A DNA stretch of 64,000 bases from Poriferisodalis sp965208895 (GTDB lineage: Bacteria; Actinomycetota; Acidimicrobiia; Acidimicrobiales; Poriferisodalaceae). Each line of letters opens with the position of its first letter. The stretch's first letter is position 1. The stretch is from positions 1,488,001 to 1,552,000 of the forward strand of contig NZ_OZ242363.1 of assembly GCF_965208895.1 (NCBI RefSeq), read 5' to 3'. The notes beneath the pieces were generated by a model, which ran no database searches, had not been told where the DNA came from, and saw only the letters and a program-made list of their open reading frames with translations. Positions 1 to 7,707 of this stretch are shown here, in pieces. A program made the position numbers and the translations under genes.

Positions 1-90
1 GACAAATTCCACGCCTTGCGAGGACGGCAGTGCGTCGAGCACCCCCGTCCAGATGCCGATACGTCCCAGGTCGATGCTTCCCATGCTCAT
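1..90 (-). CDS. Luciferase-like (F420-dependent) oxidoreductase, 5' end only
   Basis: The gene runs off the left edge; only the first 30 codons are present. The ATG at 90 (a second ATG is at 84) opens a reading that includes DLGRIGIWTG, the typical N-terminus of one subfamily of luciferase-like monooxygenases that use F420 or FMN as hydride carrier. This is a family resemblance over a short stretch, so the cofactor and substrate are unknown. Three other luciferase-like genes occur in the window (18178, 31442 and 61920). Confidence 0.55.
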   Translation of the reverse strand, partial: MSMGSIDLGRIGIWTGVLDALPSSQGVEFV

Positions 91-159
91 GAGCCGTGAC
101 GCTACCCCCGCCGCTGAAGACGCGTCAGGGCAAATTTGTGCCTGAAGCGAGATGCCGGG

Positions 160-687
160 TCAGTCGAGGCGGCGGAGGTCGCCCATGTAGCGGACTCGGC
201 GGTCGAGGTAGTTCTGCACGCCGGGCAGGATGAGCGGGGCGGTGTCGACGCCCTCGCGGATCTTTGCGGGGGTGCCGACGGCGATGGTTCCCGGTGGCAC
301 CTTCATGCCACCCGGCACCACGGCACCGGCGCCCACCAGCGCCCGCTCGCCGATCTCGGCGTCGTGCAGCACGATCGCCCCGGTGCCGATGAGCGCCTCG
401 TCGTGCACTACGCCGCCCTCGATGTGGGCCAGGTGGCCGATGGTGCAGCGCTCCCCCACCGTCGTCGACCATTCCTCGGTGACGTGCAGCACGGCGTTGT
501 CCTGCACTGAGGTCCCGGCGCCTACGACGATGTCGTTGTCGTCGCCACGCAGCACCGCGCCCGACCAGATTGACGCCTCGGCGCCGATCGTCACCCTGCC
601 GATGATGATCGCCTCGGGCATTACGAAGGCGTCGGGATGGATGTCGGGCTCGTAGTCGCCAAGCGCATAGATAGGCACGCAGCGCAA
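160..687 (-). CDS. Gamma-class carbonic anhydrase-like hexapeptide protein
   Basis: A 175-residue left-handed beta-helix protein of the gamma-carbonic anhydrase family, normally a trimer that binds a metal between subunits and may hydrate CO2. Imperfect hexapeptide repeats ([IV]-G-x-x-x-x) run through most of the chain. Three histidines sit at the expected family positions: one in AVLHVTEE, then two in TIGHLAHIEGG, five residues apart, as in metal-binding members. Length is normal and the ATG start is intact. Many relatives have no proven carbonic anhydrase activity, so the enzymatic role is inferred from motifs. It lies on the same strand as the AAA ATPase at 714, but that gene's stop is close behind its start and no link in function is apparent. 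Confidence 0.85.
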   Translation of the reverse strand: MRCVPIYALGDYEPDIHPDAFVMPEAIIIGRVTIGAEASIWSGAVLRGDDNDIVVGAGTSVQDNAVLHVTEEWSTTVGERCTIGHLAHIEGGVVHDEALIGTGAIVLHDAEIGERALVGAGAVVPGGMKVPPGTIAVGTPAKIREGVDTAPLILPGVQNYLDRRVRYMGDLRRLD

Positions 688-713
688 GCTACCGGGGCGA
701 CCGCCGATGGGCG

Positions 714-1919
714 CTACGCAGGGGCGGCGTCGAGCCAGCCTTCAGCTTCAGCTTGCTGCTGCACAAATGCTCGCGCCGCATCGTCCACGAACGCGATCCG
801 GCCACGCCCGACCGACACAATGAGACCAGCGGAGATGAGACGCCGCCGGTAGTTGCTGAGGCTGCGGGAACTGTGCCCCCAGCGCTCACCGACATCGGCG
901 ACAGAACTGGATCCGCGATCAGCAAGCATCGCCACAGCCAACGCCTTGTCTAGGTCGGAGAGTCGATACCAGACCGGCCCATACACATGGTCGCCGAACA
1001 TTTGAATGGCATCTGACACAGCAGGGGACACGTCAGCCAGACGGATGCCCGCCACCGGGTCCGCAGCGTTGTCCCATGCGCAGGCACCGACCAGCTGAAC
1101 GAGGTAGGGCTGCCCCCGCGACGCTGTAGCCGCTAGATCAAGCGCTTCGTCGTCGATGCGCGCGCCGACGTCCTCGATCGGCTGACGCAGCGCTGTTCGT
1201 GCCTCCGACGCCCGCAAGTTGTCGATCTGATGGCGGCGACAGCGTTGCAGGAACGTACCCACTGGTCCTGGCAGCAACCTGTGCTCGAGCTCAGGCAGCG
1301 CGGCGCCGACGAACGCGATGGGCCGTTCTGCCCGCCGCGAGACAATTTGGAACACGCTGCCGAATTCCTTGATCTCCTCGACATCACAGACATGCAACTC
1401 GTCGAGGGTTATCACGACTCCTGCGCCGCGATTCGCCAAGAGATCGCCAAGCGCAGCGAGCGACGCCTCAAGATCGAGCGAAGGCATCGCAGCGCGTTGC
1501 TCCTGTGGCGCACGCTCGGTATGGATGCCGAGGCCCAGCACGGAGACGCCGCTCAGCTCTCGCTTCGGCCCGCCTTCAGGCTCTTCGGCCAACGAGCGAA
1601 GCATTCGATCCGCCCTCGATGCCAGTTGCTCGATCAAGCCGAGGGGTCTCGCGACCGCAGCCGAAATCGACACCCATCCGTGCTCGGCTGCCCGATCCTC
1701 TATGGCGTTGAGCAACACCGTCTTGCCGGTGCCCCTCAGGCCCCACAGCAACGTTGCGTAGCTCGCGCTGCGGATGCTGGCGAACACCTCGTCAAAATCT
1801 CGCAGCACGGCATTGCGGCCTACGAGGACAGGTGGGGTGATACCGAAGGAAGGTGAGAATGGGTTGGGTGGTTGCACTTCCGTCCCGCTTTCGTCAGCAG
1901 CGGCGCAGTGTGATGACAT
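714..1919 (-). CDS. AAA-family ATPase with C-terminal winged helix (paralog of the 34692 gene)
   Basis: A 401-residue soluble P-loop ATPase of the archaeal-type/AAA_16-like group. The Walker A motif is GLRGTGKT (about residue 65) and Walker B is VVITLDELH. The C-terminal ~70 residues look like a winged helix-turn-helix. The N-terminus (NPFSPSFG...VGR) matches the protein at 34692 (NLFTPDFG...VGRD), and the P-loop regions align, so the two are paralogs. No partner gene is adjacent. The function is unknown; such ATPases are found in replication, recombination and conflict systems, but nothing here decides between them. Three tandem 18-bp repeats lie 88-141 bp upstream of the start, echoing the arrangement at the paralog. 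Confidence 0.75.
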   Translation of the reverse strand: MSSHCAAADESGTEVQPPNPFSPSFGITPPVLVGRNAVLRDFDEVFASIRSASYATLLWGLRGTGKTVLLNAIEDRAAEHGWVSISAAVARPLGLIEQLASRADRMLRSLAEEPEGGPKRELSGVSVLGLGIHTERAPQEQRAAMPSLDLEASLAALGDLLANRGAGVVITLDELHVCDVEEIKEFGSVFQIVSRRAERPIAFVGAALPELEHRLLPGPVGTFLQRCRRHQIDNLRASEARTALRQPIEDVGARIDDEALDLAATASRGQPYLVQLVGACAWDNAADPVAGIRLADVSPAVSDAIQMFGDHVYGPVWYRLSDLDKALAVAMLADRGSSSVADVGERWGHSSRSLSNYRRRLISAGLIVSVGRGRIAFVDDAARAFVQQQAEAEGWLDAAPA

Positions 1920-2006
1920 ACCGGCAATCGAGACTCAGCCGGCAGATGCAGGTGGGCGTTGCATGCCCAGGTTCGCGTCTTTCAGAACGATAGCAAATCG
2001 TCGCCA

Positions 2007-2060
2007 TTCTGCGGAGAATTCTGTTCCTGCGGGATTTTCTTTGCTTGCGGAAGATTCTGA
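2007..2060. repeat. Three tandem 18-bp direct repeats upstream of the AAA ATPase gene
   Basis: Three consecutive units at 2007-2024, 2025-2042 and 2043-2060 share TGCGG at exactly the same offset, followed by a purine-rich step and ATTCTK/TTTCTT. The period is exactly 18 bp. They lie in the 266-bp space between the leftward ATPase gene (start 1919) and the rightward oligopeptidase gene (start 2186). An operator array is a reasonable inference, because the paralogous ATPase at 34692 also has three tandem repeats in front of it. Confidence 0.6.
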
Positions 2061-2185
2061 ACGGCGGAGTGGGTGAGACACCCTTGGGCGACAGTGGACG
2101 CTGAACGGGTGCATCACGCTCTCGGACGCGGCACCGTGCGCTGCGCGGATGAACACCAGCGCTGGATGGGTACGGTGCGCACTCC

Positions 2186-4279
2186 ATGACGCAGCTTCCG
2201 GTGGCACCGCAGCGGCCGCACATCCGGCGTATTCACGGCACCGAGACCGCCGACCCGTGGCACTGGCTGCGCGACCGGGACGATCCCGCCGTGCGGGACT
2301 ATCTCGAGGCTGAGAACGCCTACACCGAGGCAGCCGCGGCGCACCTGGCGGGGCTGCGCGAGCAGATCTTCAACGAGATCAGGGCACGCACCAAGGAGAC
2401 CCACCAGTCGCTGCCGACGCCCAAGGATGACTGGGAGTACCGGGCACGCACGATCGAGGGGCAGCAGTACGTCATCCACGTGCGGCGACCCCGCGGCGGC
2501 GCCGACGACGACGAGACGGTGCTCCTCGACGAGAACGAGCTGGCCGAGGGTCACGACTACTTCGCCGTCGGCGATCTCTCGGTCAGCCCTGATCATCTGC
2601 TGCTCGCCTACACCGTCGACACCGCCGGCGACGAGAAGTACGCACTGACCGTCGTCGACATCGCGACCGGCGAGGTGCTCGACGGCCCCGATGCGCCCGC
2701 ACCCGGCTGCGGGCTCACCGACCTCAGCTACGGATTGGTCTGGGCGAACGACAACTCGACGCTGTTCGCCGTGCGCACCGACCCAGCCCAGCGCCCCAAC
2801 CGGGTGATCCGCCACGTCGTGGGCACCGACCCCGCCGACGACGTCGAGGTGTACCGGGAGGACGATGAGCGGTTCTGGGTGGGCCTCGGCGCCTCTCGCA
2901 GCGAGCGGTACATCGGGATCGGGTGCGAGTCGAAGACCACCTCTGAGCACCGCCTGCTCGACGCCGACAATCCGACCTCAGCGCTGCTGCTGGTGCAGGA
3001 GCGTCGAGAGGGCATCGAGTACGGCATCGACCATCAAGGCGATCGCCTGCTCATCGTGACCAATGACGGCGCGGAGGATTTCCGTCTCTTGGAGGCACCG
3101 CTGCCGACCGATTCCGGCGGCGAGGGCCTGCCGTGGCGAGAGCTCATCGGTGCCCGGCCAGGCATTCGGCTGGACGGCGTGGACTGCTTCGCCGATTTCG
3201 CCGTCGTTCACGAGCGCAAGGACGGCCTGGTGACGATGCGCGTCCACGACACCAGCAAGGCCAGCGAAGAACTCCCGCTGGGTCCGGGAGTCGAAATCGA
3301 GATGCCCGAGCCTGTCTACGAAGCAGGAGGCGGCTCGAACGCCGAATACGAGACCACGCGGTACCGCTTCGGCTACACCTCGATGGTCACGCCGCCGTCG
3401 GTCTTCGAGCTGGACCTCGACAGCGCCGAGCGAGAGCTGCTCGACCAGCTTCCGGTGCTCGGCGACATCGATCTGACGGCATACCGAACTGAGCGAATCA
3501 GGGCAACTGCGCCCGACGGCACCGAAGTTCCCGTCAGCATGGTGTGGAAGCCGAGCGCCGTGCGTTGGCCTGCGCCGTGCCTGCTGTACGGCTACGGCGC
3601 GTACGAGATGCCGATGCCAGCATCGTTCTCGACGGCGCGGCTGTCGCTGCTCGACCGGGGAGTTCTCTTCGCCATTGCCCATGTCCGAGGCGGCGGCGAG
3701 CTCGGCCGACCTTGGTACGAAGGCGGCAAGCTGGCCAACAAGTCGAACACGTTCGACGACTTCGCTGCGTGCGCCGCACACCTCGCCGCAACCGACTGGG
3801 CCGACCCAGCACGGATCGTCGCCCGTGGCGGCAGCGCCGGCGGATTGCTGATGGGCGCCGTGGCGAACCGCCACCCGGAGCTGTTCTGCGGCATCGTCGC
3901 CGAGGTGCCGTTCGTGGATGTGCTGAACACGATGCTCGATCCCGACATCCCGCTGACAGTCACCGAATACGACGAGTGGGGCGACCCCAACGATCCGGAA
4001 GTCTTCGAGACCATCCGGTCGTACGCGCCCTACGAGAACGTGGAAGCCGTCGACCATCCGGCCTTGCTCGTGACCGCAGGGCTCAACGACCCGCGGGTGC
4101 AGTACTGGGAGCCAGCGAAGTGGGTCGCCAAGCTGCGAGCGACGACAACCTCGACCAAGCCGATCCTGCTGCGCACCGAGATGGGAGCCGGCCACGGAGG
4201 ACCGTCAGGCCGCTACGACGCCTGGCGTGACGAGGCCTTCATTCTCGCATTCATCTGCGACGTGCTCGACGTGACCTAA
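2186..4279 (+). CDS. Prolyl oligopeptidase-family serine peptidase (S9A, oligopeptidase B-like)
   Basis: A 697-residue cytoplasmic serine peptidase that cleaves short peptides. The N-terminal domain (VAPQRPHIRRIHG...DPWHWLRDRDDP) and the beta-propeller (roughly residues 70-420) are typical of S9A, followed by the alpha/beta-hydrolase domain. The catalytic serine is in GGSAGG (Ser550), the acid is in LNDPRV (about residue 633) and the histidine is in GAGHGG (about residue 670). Full length for the family, with no signal peptide. The ATG at 2186 begins MTQLPVAPQRPH; the prolyl/lysyl specificity cannot be told from sequence. It stands alone, divergent from the ATPase gene, and is followed directly by a long inverted repeat. 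Confidence 0.9.
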   Translation: MTQLPVAPQRPHIRRIHGTETADPWHWLRDRDDPAVRDYLEAENAYTEAAAAHLAGLREQIFNEIRARTKETHQSLPTPKDDWEYRARTIEGQQYVIHVRRPRGGADDDETVLLDENELAEGHDYFAVGDLSVSPDHLLLAYTVDTAGDEKYALTVVDIATGEVLDGPDAPAPGCGLTDLSYGLVWANDNSTLFAVRTDPAQRPNRVIRHVVGTDPADDVEVYREDDERFWVGLGASRSERYIGIGCESKTTSEHRLLDADNPTSALLLVQERREGIEYGIDHQGDRLLIVTNDGAEDFRLLEAPLPTDSGGEGLPWRELIGARPGIRLDGVDCFADFAVVHERKDGLVTMRVHDTSKASEELPLGPGVEIEMPEPVYEAGGGSNAEYETTRYRFGYTSMVTPPSVFELDLDSAERELLDQLPVLGDIDLTAYRTERIRATAPDGTEVPVSMVWKPSAVRWPAPCLLYGYGAYEMPMPASFSTARLSLLDRGVLFAIAHVRGGGELGRPWYEGGKLANKSNTFDDFAACAAHLAATDWADPARIVARGGSAGGLLMGAVANRHPELFCGIVAEVPFVDVLNTMLDPDIPLTVTEYDEWGDPNDPEVFETIRSYAPYENVEAVDHPALLVTAGLNDPRVQYWEPAKWVAKLRATTTSTKPILLRTEMGAGHGGPSGRYDAWRDEAFILAFICDVLDVT

Positions 4280-4378
4280 GAGTCTGGTCGGAAACGGGTG
4301 CCGGACTCAATCTGCAAGCCCCTGACCTGCGGTTTTGCATGCACCAAACACCCGAAATGCGACTTTCCGACCAGGCTC
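4280..4378. repeat. Long inverted repeat directly after the oligopeptidase stop codon
   Basis: Arms at 4280-4294 and 4364-4378 match over 15 bp with one G-T mismatch, and the match resumes inward as CGGGTG against CACCCG. It starts on the base after the oligopeptidase stop codon at 4279. It could act as a transcription terminator or be a small palindromic mobile element; there is no T tract, so the terminator reading is weak. Confidence 0.5.
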
Positions 4379-4379
4379 C

Positions 4380-4437
4380 TAAGCCACGCGCAGGCAACAC
4401 GGGTGGCGTAAGCCACGTGCAGGCAAGACGGTCGGCG
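4380..4437. repeat. Two tandem 29-bp direct repeats
   Basis: Units 4380-4408 and 4409-4437 both begin TAAGCCACG and end GGCG, with a few substitutions, and a third partial unit begins at 4438. They end next to the stop codon of the MauE-like gene (4446). No function is evident. Confidence 0.55.
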
Positions 4438-4445
4438 TGACCCAC

Positions 4446-4820
4446 TCAGAACAGGGCCGCTACAGCGAGCACCGCCAGCCCGCCGTTGCGCAGCAGCGAG
4501 CCAGCGCCCACCGGCTTCGCCGACCAGCGTCCGAAGCAGGCACATGCGGGCCGGTCAGCGAGAGGCCGCCGCAGCACCCGCGCCAGCGCAGCGCTGAAGG
4601 CCGCCAGCACACCGAGCGCCAACCAGGCCGGCCACGGCTCGGCCAGGCCGGCGGCGAGGCCGGCACCCAGCACGATCTCAGCCGGAGCAATGAACCAGAC
4701 CGACCAGCGGGGTGCCCCCATCGCTTGCGCAGCACCCGGCCAGGACGGATCACGTAGCTTCAGCGCTCCCGACGCCAGGAACAGCACGCCGAGTACCACG
4801 CGGGCGACAGTGCCAATCAC
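4446..4820 (-). CDS. MauE/DoxX-like small membrane protein
   Basis: A 124-residue protein with about four hydrophobic helices: one near the N-terminus containing VARVVLGVLFLASG, two in the middle and one at the C-terminus. The pattern of a first helix ending in GALKLRDP, a cysteine-containing loop (CACFGRW) and a final helix fits MauE-type methylamine-utilisation relatives, which are thought to help redox maturation of periplasmic or membrane partners. No methylamine dehydrogenase genes are near, so only the family assignment is supported. It is downstream of the flavin reductase gene on the same strand with a 36-bp gap, so the two may be co-transcribed. Confidence 0.65.
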   Translation of the reverse strand: MIGTVARVVLGVLFLASGALKLRDPSWPGAAQAMGAPRWSVWFIAPAEIVLGAGLAAGLAEPWPAWLALGVLAAFSAALARVLRRPLADRPACACFGRWSAKPVGAGSLLRNGGLAVLAVAALF

Positions 4821-4856
4821 CTGACCGCCCGATCACCGAACCACGCCGCACCGCCT

Positions 4857-5351
4857 TCAGGCAAAGGTGCCGTAGCCGCCCTTCCAGAACAGCAGTGGGT
4901 CCTTCGCATCGAGCACCTCGAGCTCCACCACCCGGCCGACCACGATGTCATGGTCACCGCCGTCGTACACCGCCTCGATGGTGCAGTCGATGTAGGCGAT
5001 CGAGCCGTCGATAATTGGTGCGCCCGTCGGCCCCGGATGCCACTCGACATCGGCGAATTTGTCGTCGGCCCGGCTGGCCATGACGCCGCAGGTGGCCATC
5101 TGGTCCTGAGCCATGATGTTCACGCAGAAGCTGCCCGCAGCACGGATGTCCCCCCACGAAGACGAGTCCTTGGTGGGCAGAAACGCCACGAGCGGCGGGT
5201 CCAGCGACACCGACGTGAACGAGCCGATGGCCATGCCGACGGGCCGGCCCTCGTTCACGGCAGTCACGGCCGTCACGCCTGTCGGGAAGTGCCCCAGTGC
5301 GTCCCGGAAGAGCCTGCTGTCGATGGTCGGCTGGTCGCTTGCGTCAGTCAC
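4857..5351 (-). CDS. Flavin reductase family protein
   Basis: About 164 residues of the FMN-binding split-barrel flavin reductase family, which uses NAD(P)H to supply reduced flavin to a partner monooxygenase. The family signature is visible as LGHFPTGVTAVTA, a following GMAIGSFTSVSLDPPL, and a C-terminal HDIVVGRVVELEV. A GTG at 5351 (VTDASDQ...) is preferred; an upstream GTG at 5369 is possible. Possible oxygenase partners are the luciferase-like enzymes elsewhere in the window, but none is adjacent. Confidence 0.85.
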   Translation of the reverse strand: MTDASDQPTIDSRLFRDALGHFPTGVTAVTAVNEGRPVGMAIGSFTSVSLDPPLVAFLPTKDSSSWGDIRAAGSFCVNIMAQDQMATCGVMASRADDKFADVEWHPGPTGAPIIDGSIAYIDCTIEAVYDGGDHDIVVGRVVELEVLDAKDPLLFWKGGYGTFA

Positions 5352-5447
5352 GGCTGCAACCCTAGACACGGCGCTGGGGCAGTTTCCCCGCCCCGAGGCG
5401 CTTGCCGCCCTCGGTCGGGCTGCGATGGCCGTATGTAGCCTCCGACC

Positions 5448-6992
5448 ATGACTTCGAGCGCTGGCGGCGACACCTCAAACGGCGAGGCGGCAAGCGCCCC
5501 GCACGACGGCTTGGTGGCCGTGGTGAAGCGGGACTGCCCGACGTGCGAGCTCGTCGAACCCGTGCTTGCAGACATCGAGGCCCGCACCTCGCTCACCGTG
5601 TACACCCAGGACGATCCCGCCTTCCCCGAGGCGGTCTCCGCCAAGGTGCACGACGACGACCTCGGGTTCTCCTGGCATCACGACATCGAGACCGTCCCGA
5701 CGCTCATGCGTTTTGCCGGCGGCGACGAGGCCGGCCGCATCTTGGGTTGGTCACGGCCCGAATGGGAAGCCTTCACCGAGCTGACCGCACTTGGCAGCGA
5801 CTTGCCCGAACATCGCCCCGGCTGCGGCTCGCTGTCGGTCGATCCAGCCCACGCCGACGCCTTGGAAGCTCGTTTCGGGAGCTCAGGACTCAGTGCTCGC
5901 CGCGTCGAGTTCGGCAGCCAGGAGGACATCCACGAGGCGATGTACGACCGCGGCTGGTCAGACGGCCTGCCGCTCGTTCCCCCGACTGCCGAGCGGGTGG
6001 CCGCCATGCTGGCGGGAACGTCGCGTGCACCCGGCGACATGGTGGCCAACGTCGCACCGGATCTTGCCGACTGCACCGTCGAGAAGGCGGCCGTCAATGC
6101 CGTGATGGCCGGCTGCCAGCCCGAGTACTTCCCCGTTGTGCTCGCAGCGCTGACCGCCGTCTGCAACGACACGTTCAACATGCATGGGATGCTGGCCACC
6201 ACCATGCCGGTCGGACCGGTCTTCATCGTCAACGGCCCGATCGCCCGCCAGATCGGCATGAACAGCGGGATGAACGTGTTCGGCCAGGGCAACCGCGCCA
6301 ACAGCACGATCGGGCGGGCCGTGCAGTTGATCGTGCGCAACGTCGGCGGCGGACGCCCCGGCGAGGTGGACCGGGCTGCCCTGGGCCAGCCGGGCAAGGT
6401 GGGCTTCTGCTTCGCCGAGATCGAAGGCGGTGCCGAGGCTGCGCCCGCCGGGACCTCTGGAAACGCCAGCGAAAACGGCGGCAGCGGCCCCAGCACGGGC
6501 TGGGATCCGCTGTGCACCGACTTTGGCTTCGAAGCCGGCACCAACTCGGTGACGGCCTTCCCCGGCGAGGCGCCCCGCTCGGTGGTTGACCAGCTCTCTC
6601 GCGATCCTGAGTCGCTGGCCCGCACCTTGGCCGCCGCGCTGAACGCAATCCATCACCCGAAGCTGGTGCTGGGCTTCGATGCGATCCTGGCGGTGGCCCC
6701 CGACCACTCCCGCGTCTTCATCGAAAGCGGCTGGTCACGCCAGCAGACTGCCGAGCGCATCAATGAACTGACGACCCGACCGGGCGCCGAGCTGGTGCGC
6801 GGTGCTGGCGACATCGCCGAAGGCGTGCCCGAGTTCCTGGCCGAGACGGACCTGCCCAAGTTCCGTGAGGGCGGCTTGCACCTGGTGCACTGCGGCGGCG
6901 GTGCGGGCCTGTTCTCGGCCGTCATCGGCGGCTGGGTGAACGGCGAGGTAGGCGCTCAGCCGGTCTGCGTCGAGATCGATCCCTGGCGCTAG
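5448..6992 (+). CDS. Thioredoxin-domain protein fused to a large uncharacterised C-terminal domain
   Basis: A 514-residue protein. Residues ~20-110 resemble a thioredoxin fold with a CPTC active site (KRDCPTCELVEP) and a downstream cis-proline segment (ETVPTLMRF). The remaining ~350 residues form a domain I cannot name, with repeated cysteines (LADCTVEKA, MAGCQPEY, GFCFAEIE, LVHCGGGAG) and glycine/asparagine-rich stretches (NSGMNVFGQGN). There is no signal peptide. The next gene, 86 bp downstream on the same strand, is the UGSC selenoprotein at 7079, so a thiol/selenol redox partnership is a natural inference. The fused thioredoxin could reduce a selenenylsulfide or mixed disulfide on its neighbour. 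The start ATG at 5448 is well placed. Confidence 0.75.
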   Translation: MTSSAGGDTSNGEAASAPHDGLVAVVKRDCPTCELVEPVLADIEARTSLTVYTQDDPAFPEAVSAKVHDDDLGFSWHHDIETVPTLMRFAGGDEAGRILGWSRPEWEAFTELTALGSDLPEHRPGCGSLSVDPAHADALEARFGSSGLSARRVEFGSQEDIHEAMYDRGWSDGLPLVPPTAERVAAMLAGTSRAPGDMVANVAPDLADCTVEKAAVNAVMAGCQPEYFPVVLAALTAVCNDTFNMHGMLATTMPVGPVFIVNGPIARQIGMNSGMNVFGQGNRANSTIGRAVQLIVRNVGGGRPGEVDRAALGQPGKVGFCFAEIEGGAEAAPAGTSGNASENGGSGPSTGWDPLCTDFGFEAGTNSVTAFPGEAPRSVVDQLSRDPESLARTLAAALNAIHHPKLVLGFDAILAVAPDHSRVFIESGWSRQQTAERINELTTRPGAELVRGAGDIAEGVPEFLAETDLPKFREGGLHLVHCGGGAGLFSAVIGGWVNGEVGAQPVCVEIDPWR

Positions 6993-7078
6993 CACGGCTC
7001 GTTCGCCGGAGAGGTCTGCAGATCAGCGGCTACAGTCGGTCGGAACGTGCCCACCGGATCCAACCCAGGGGGAACCAC

Positions 7079-7597
7079 ATGAGCACTGTTGTCTTGGACC
7101 CCACGAACGAAGCAGCGCCTTCGCATCGCGAGCGTGTGGCCCGACCCGACAAGCTGGACGGCCTCACCGTCGGGCTGCTGGATATCAGCAAGCCTCGCGG
7201 CGACCGCTTCCTGAATCGGCTGGAGGAGCGGCTGACCGAGCGTGGACTGCGGGTCGAGCGCTACTCAAAGCCCACGTTCACCAAGCCGGCGCCTGTCGAC
7301 CTGCGCCACGAGATTGCCACCAAGTGCGACGTGGTGATCGAAGCGCTAGCCGATTGAGGCAGTTGCACGTCGTGCAGTGTGCACGACATCGCTGATCTGG
7401 AACGCCGCGGCATCCCGTCTGTCTTCGTGGCCACCGTCCAATTCATTGACGGGGCCGAGGTGCAGGGCAAGGCGCTCGGCTTCGACCCCGCCGCTGTGTG
7501 GGTGGAGCATCCCATCCAGGACCGCACCGACGATGAAATGGTCTCCATCGCCGACAAAGCCTTCGACGAGCTGATTGAACAGCTCGTAGCTGCTTGA
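7079..7597 (+). CDS. UGSC-motif selenoprotein (in-frame TGA at 7355 read as selenocysteine)
   Basis: Two ORFs in one frame (7079-7357 and a continuation to 7597) are separated by a single TGA. The codons TGA-GGC-AGT-TGC read U93-G94-S95-C96, the defining motif of the UGSC selenoprotein family, followed by C99. Reading through gives 172 residues with normal coding character on both sides: a Rossmann-like N-terminus (GLTVGLLDISKPRGD), then U-G-S-C at the end of a strand (CDVVIEALAD), then an IPSVFVATVQF strand. A perfect stem-loop begins 14 nt after the TGA (separate entry). The ATG at 7079 has a good ribosome-binding site (AGGGGGA, 6 nt away). The gene follows the CPTC thioredoxin-fused protein. 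Other genes here end in TGA, so a general recoding of TGA is excluded. A frameless nonsense mutation is a weaker alternative, because motif and hairpin are both in place. Confidence 0.9.
7369..7387 (+). promoter_or_regulatory. Bacterial SECIS element of the UGSC selenoprotein
   Basis: GTCGTGCA (7369-7376) pairs perfectly with TGCACGAC (7380-7387), leaving GTG (or AGTGT if the last A-U pair opens) as apical loop. The loop begins 22 nt after the first base of the UGA, inside the range known for bacterial SECIS elements, which lie within the coding region directly after UGA and present an apical G(U) to SelB. The GrdB-like gene has the same loop core. Confidence 0.8.
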
Positions 7598-7707
7598 GCT
7601 ACGAGCCAATCGAGCACAGCGTGGCTGCTTGAGCTACGAGCCAAAGGGCACGGCGTAGCTGCTTGAGCTACGAGCCAAAGGGCACGGCATAGCTGCTTGA
7701 GCTAGCC
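7585..7707. repeat. Array of four tandem 34-35-bp hairpin repeats between convergent genes
   Basis: The unit GCTGCTTGAGCTACGAGCC starts at 7589, 7624, 7658 and 7692 (periods 35, 34, 34); the last copy is truncated. Each unit holds a small hairpin, CGTAGCT-GCTTG-AGCTACG in copies 1 and 3. The first copy contains the stop codon of the selenoprotein gene (7595-7597) and the last overlaps the mutY stop (7702-7704). It may serve as a bidirectional terminator, although it lacks U tracts. There are no spacers, so it is not CRISPR. Confidence 0.7.

Noticed and set aside
7585..7707. CRISPR array
   Set aside because: Units are contiguous with no variable spacers, each is itself a hairpin with stop codons in it, and no cas genes are present.
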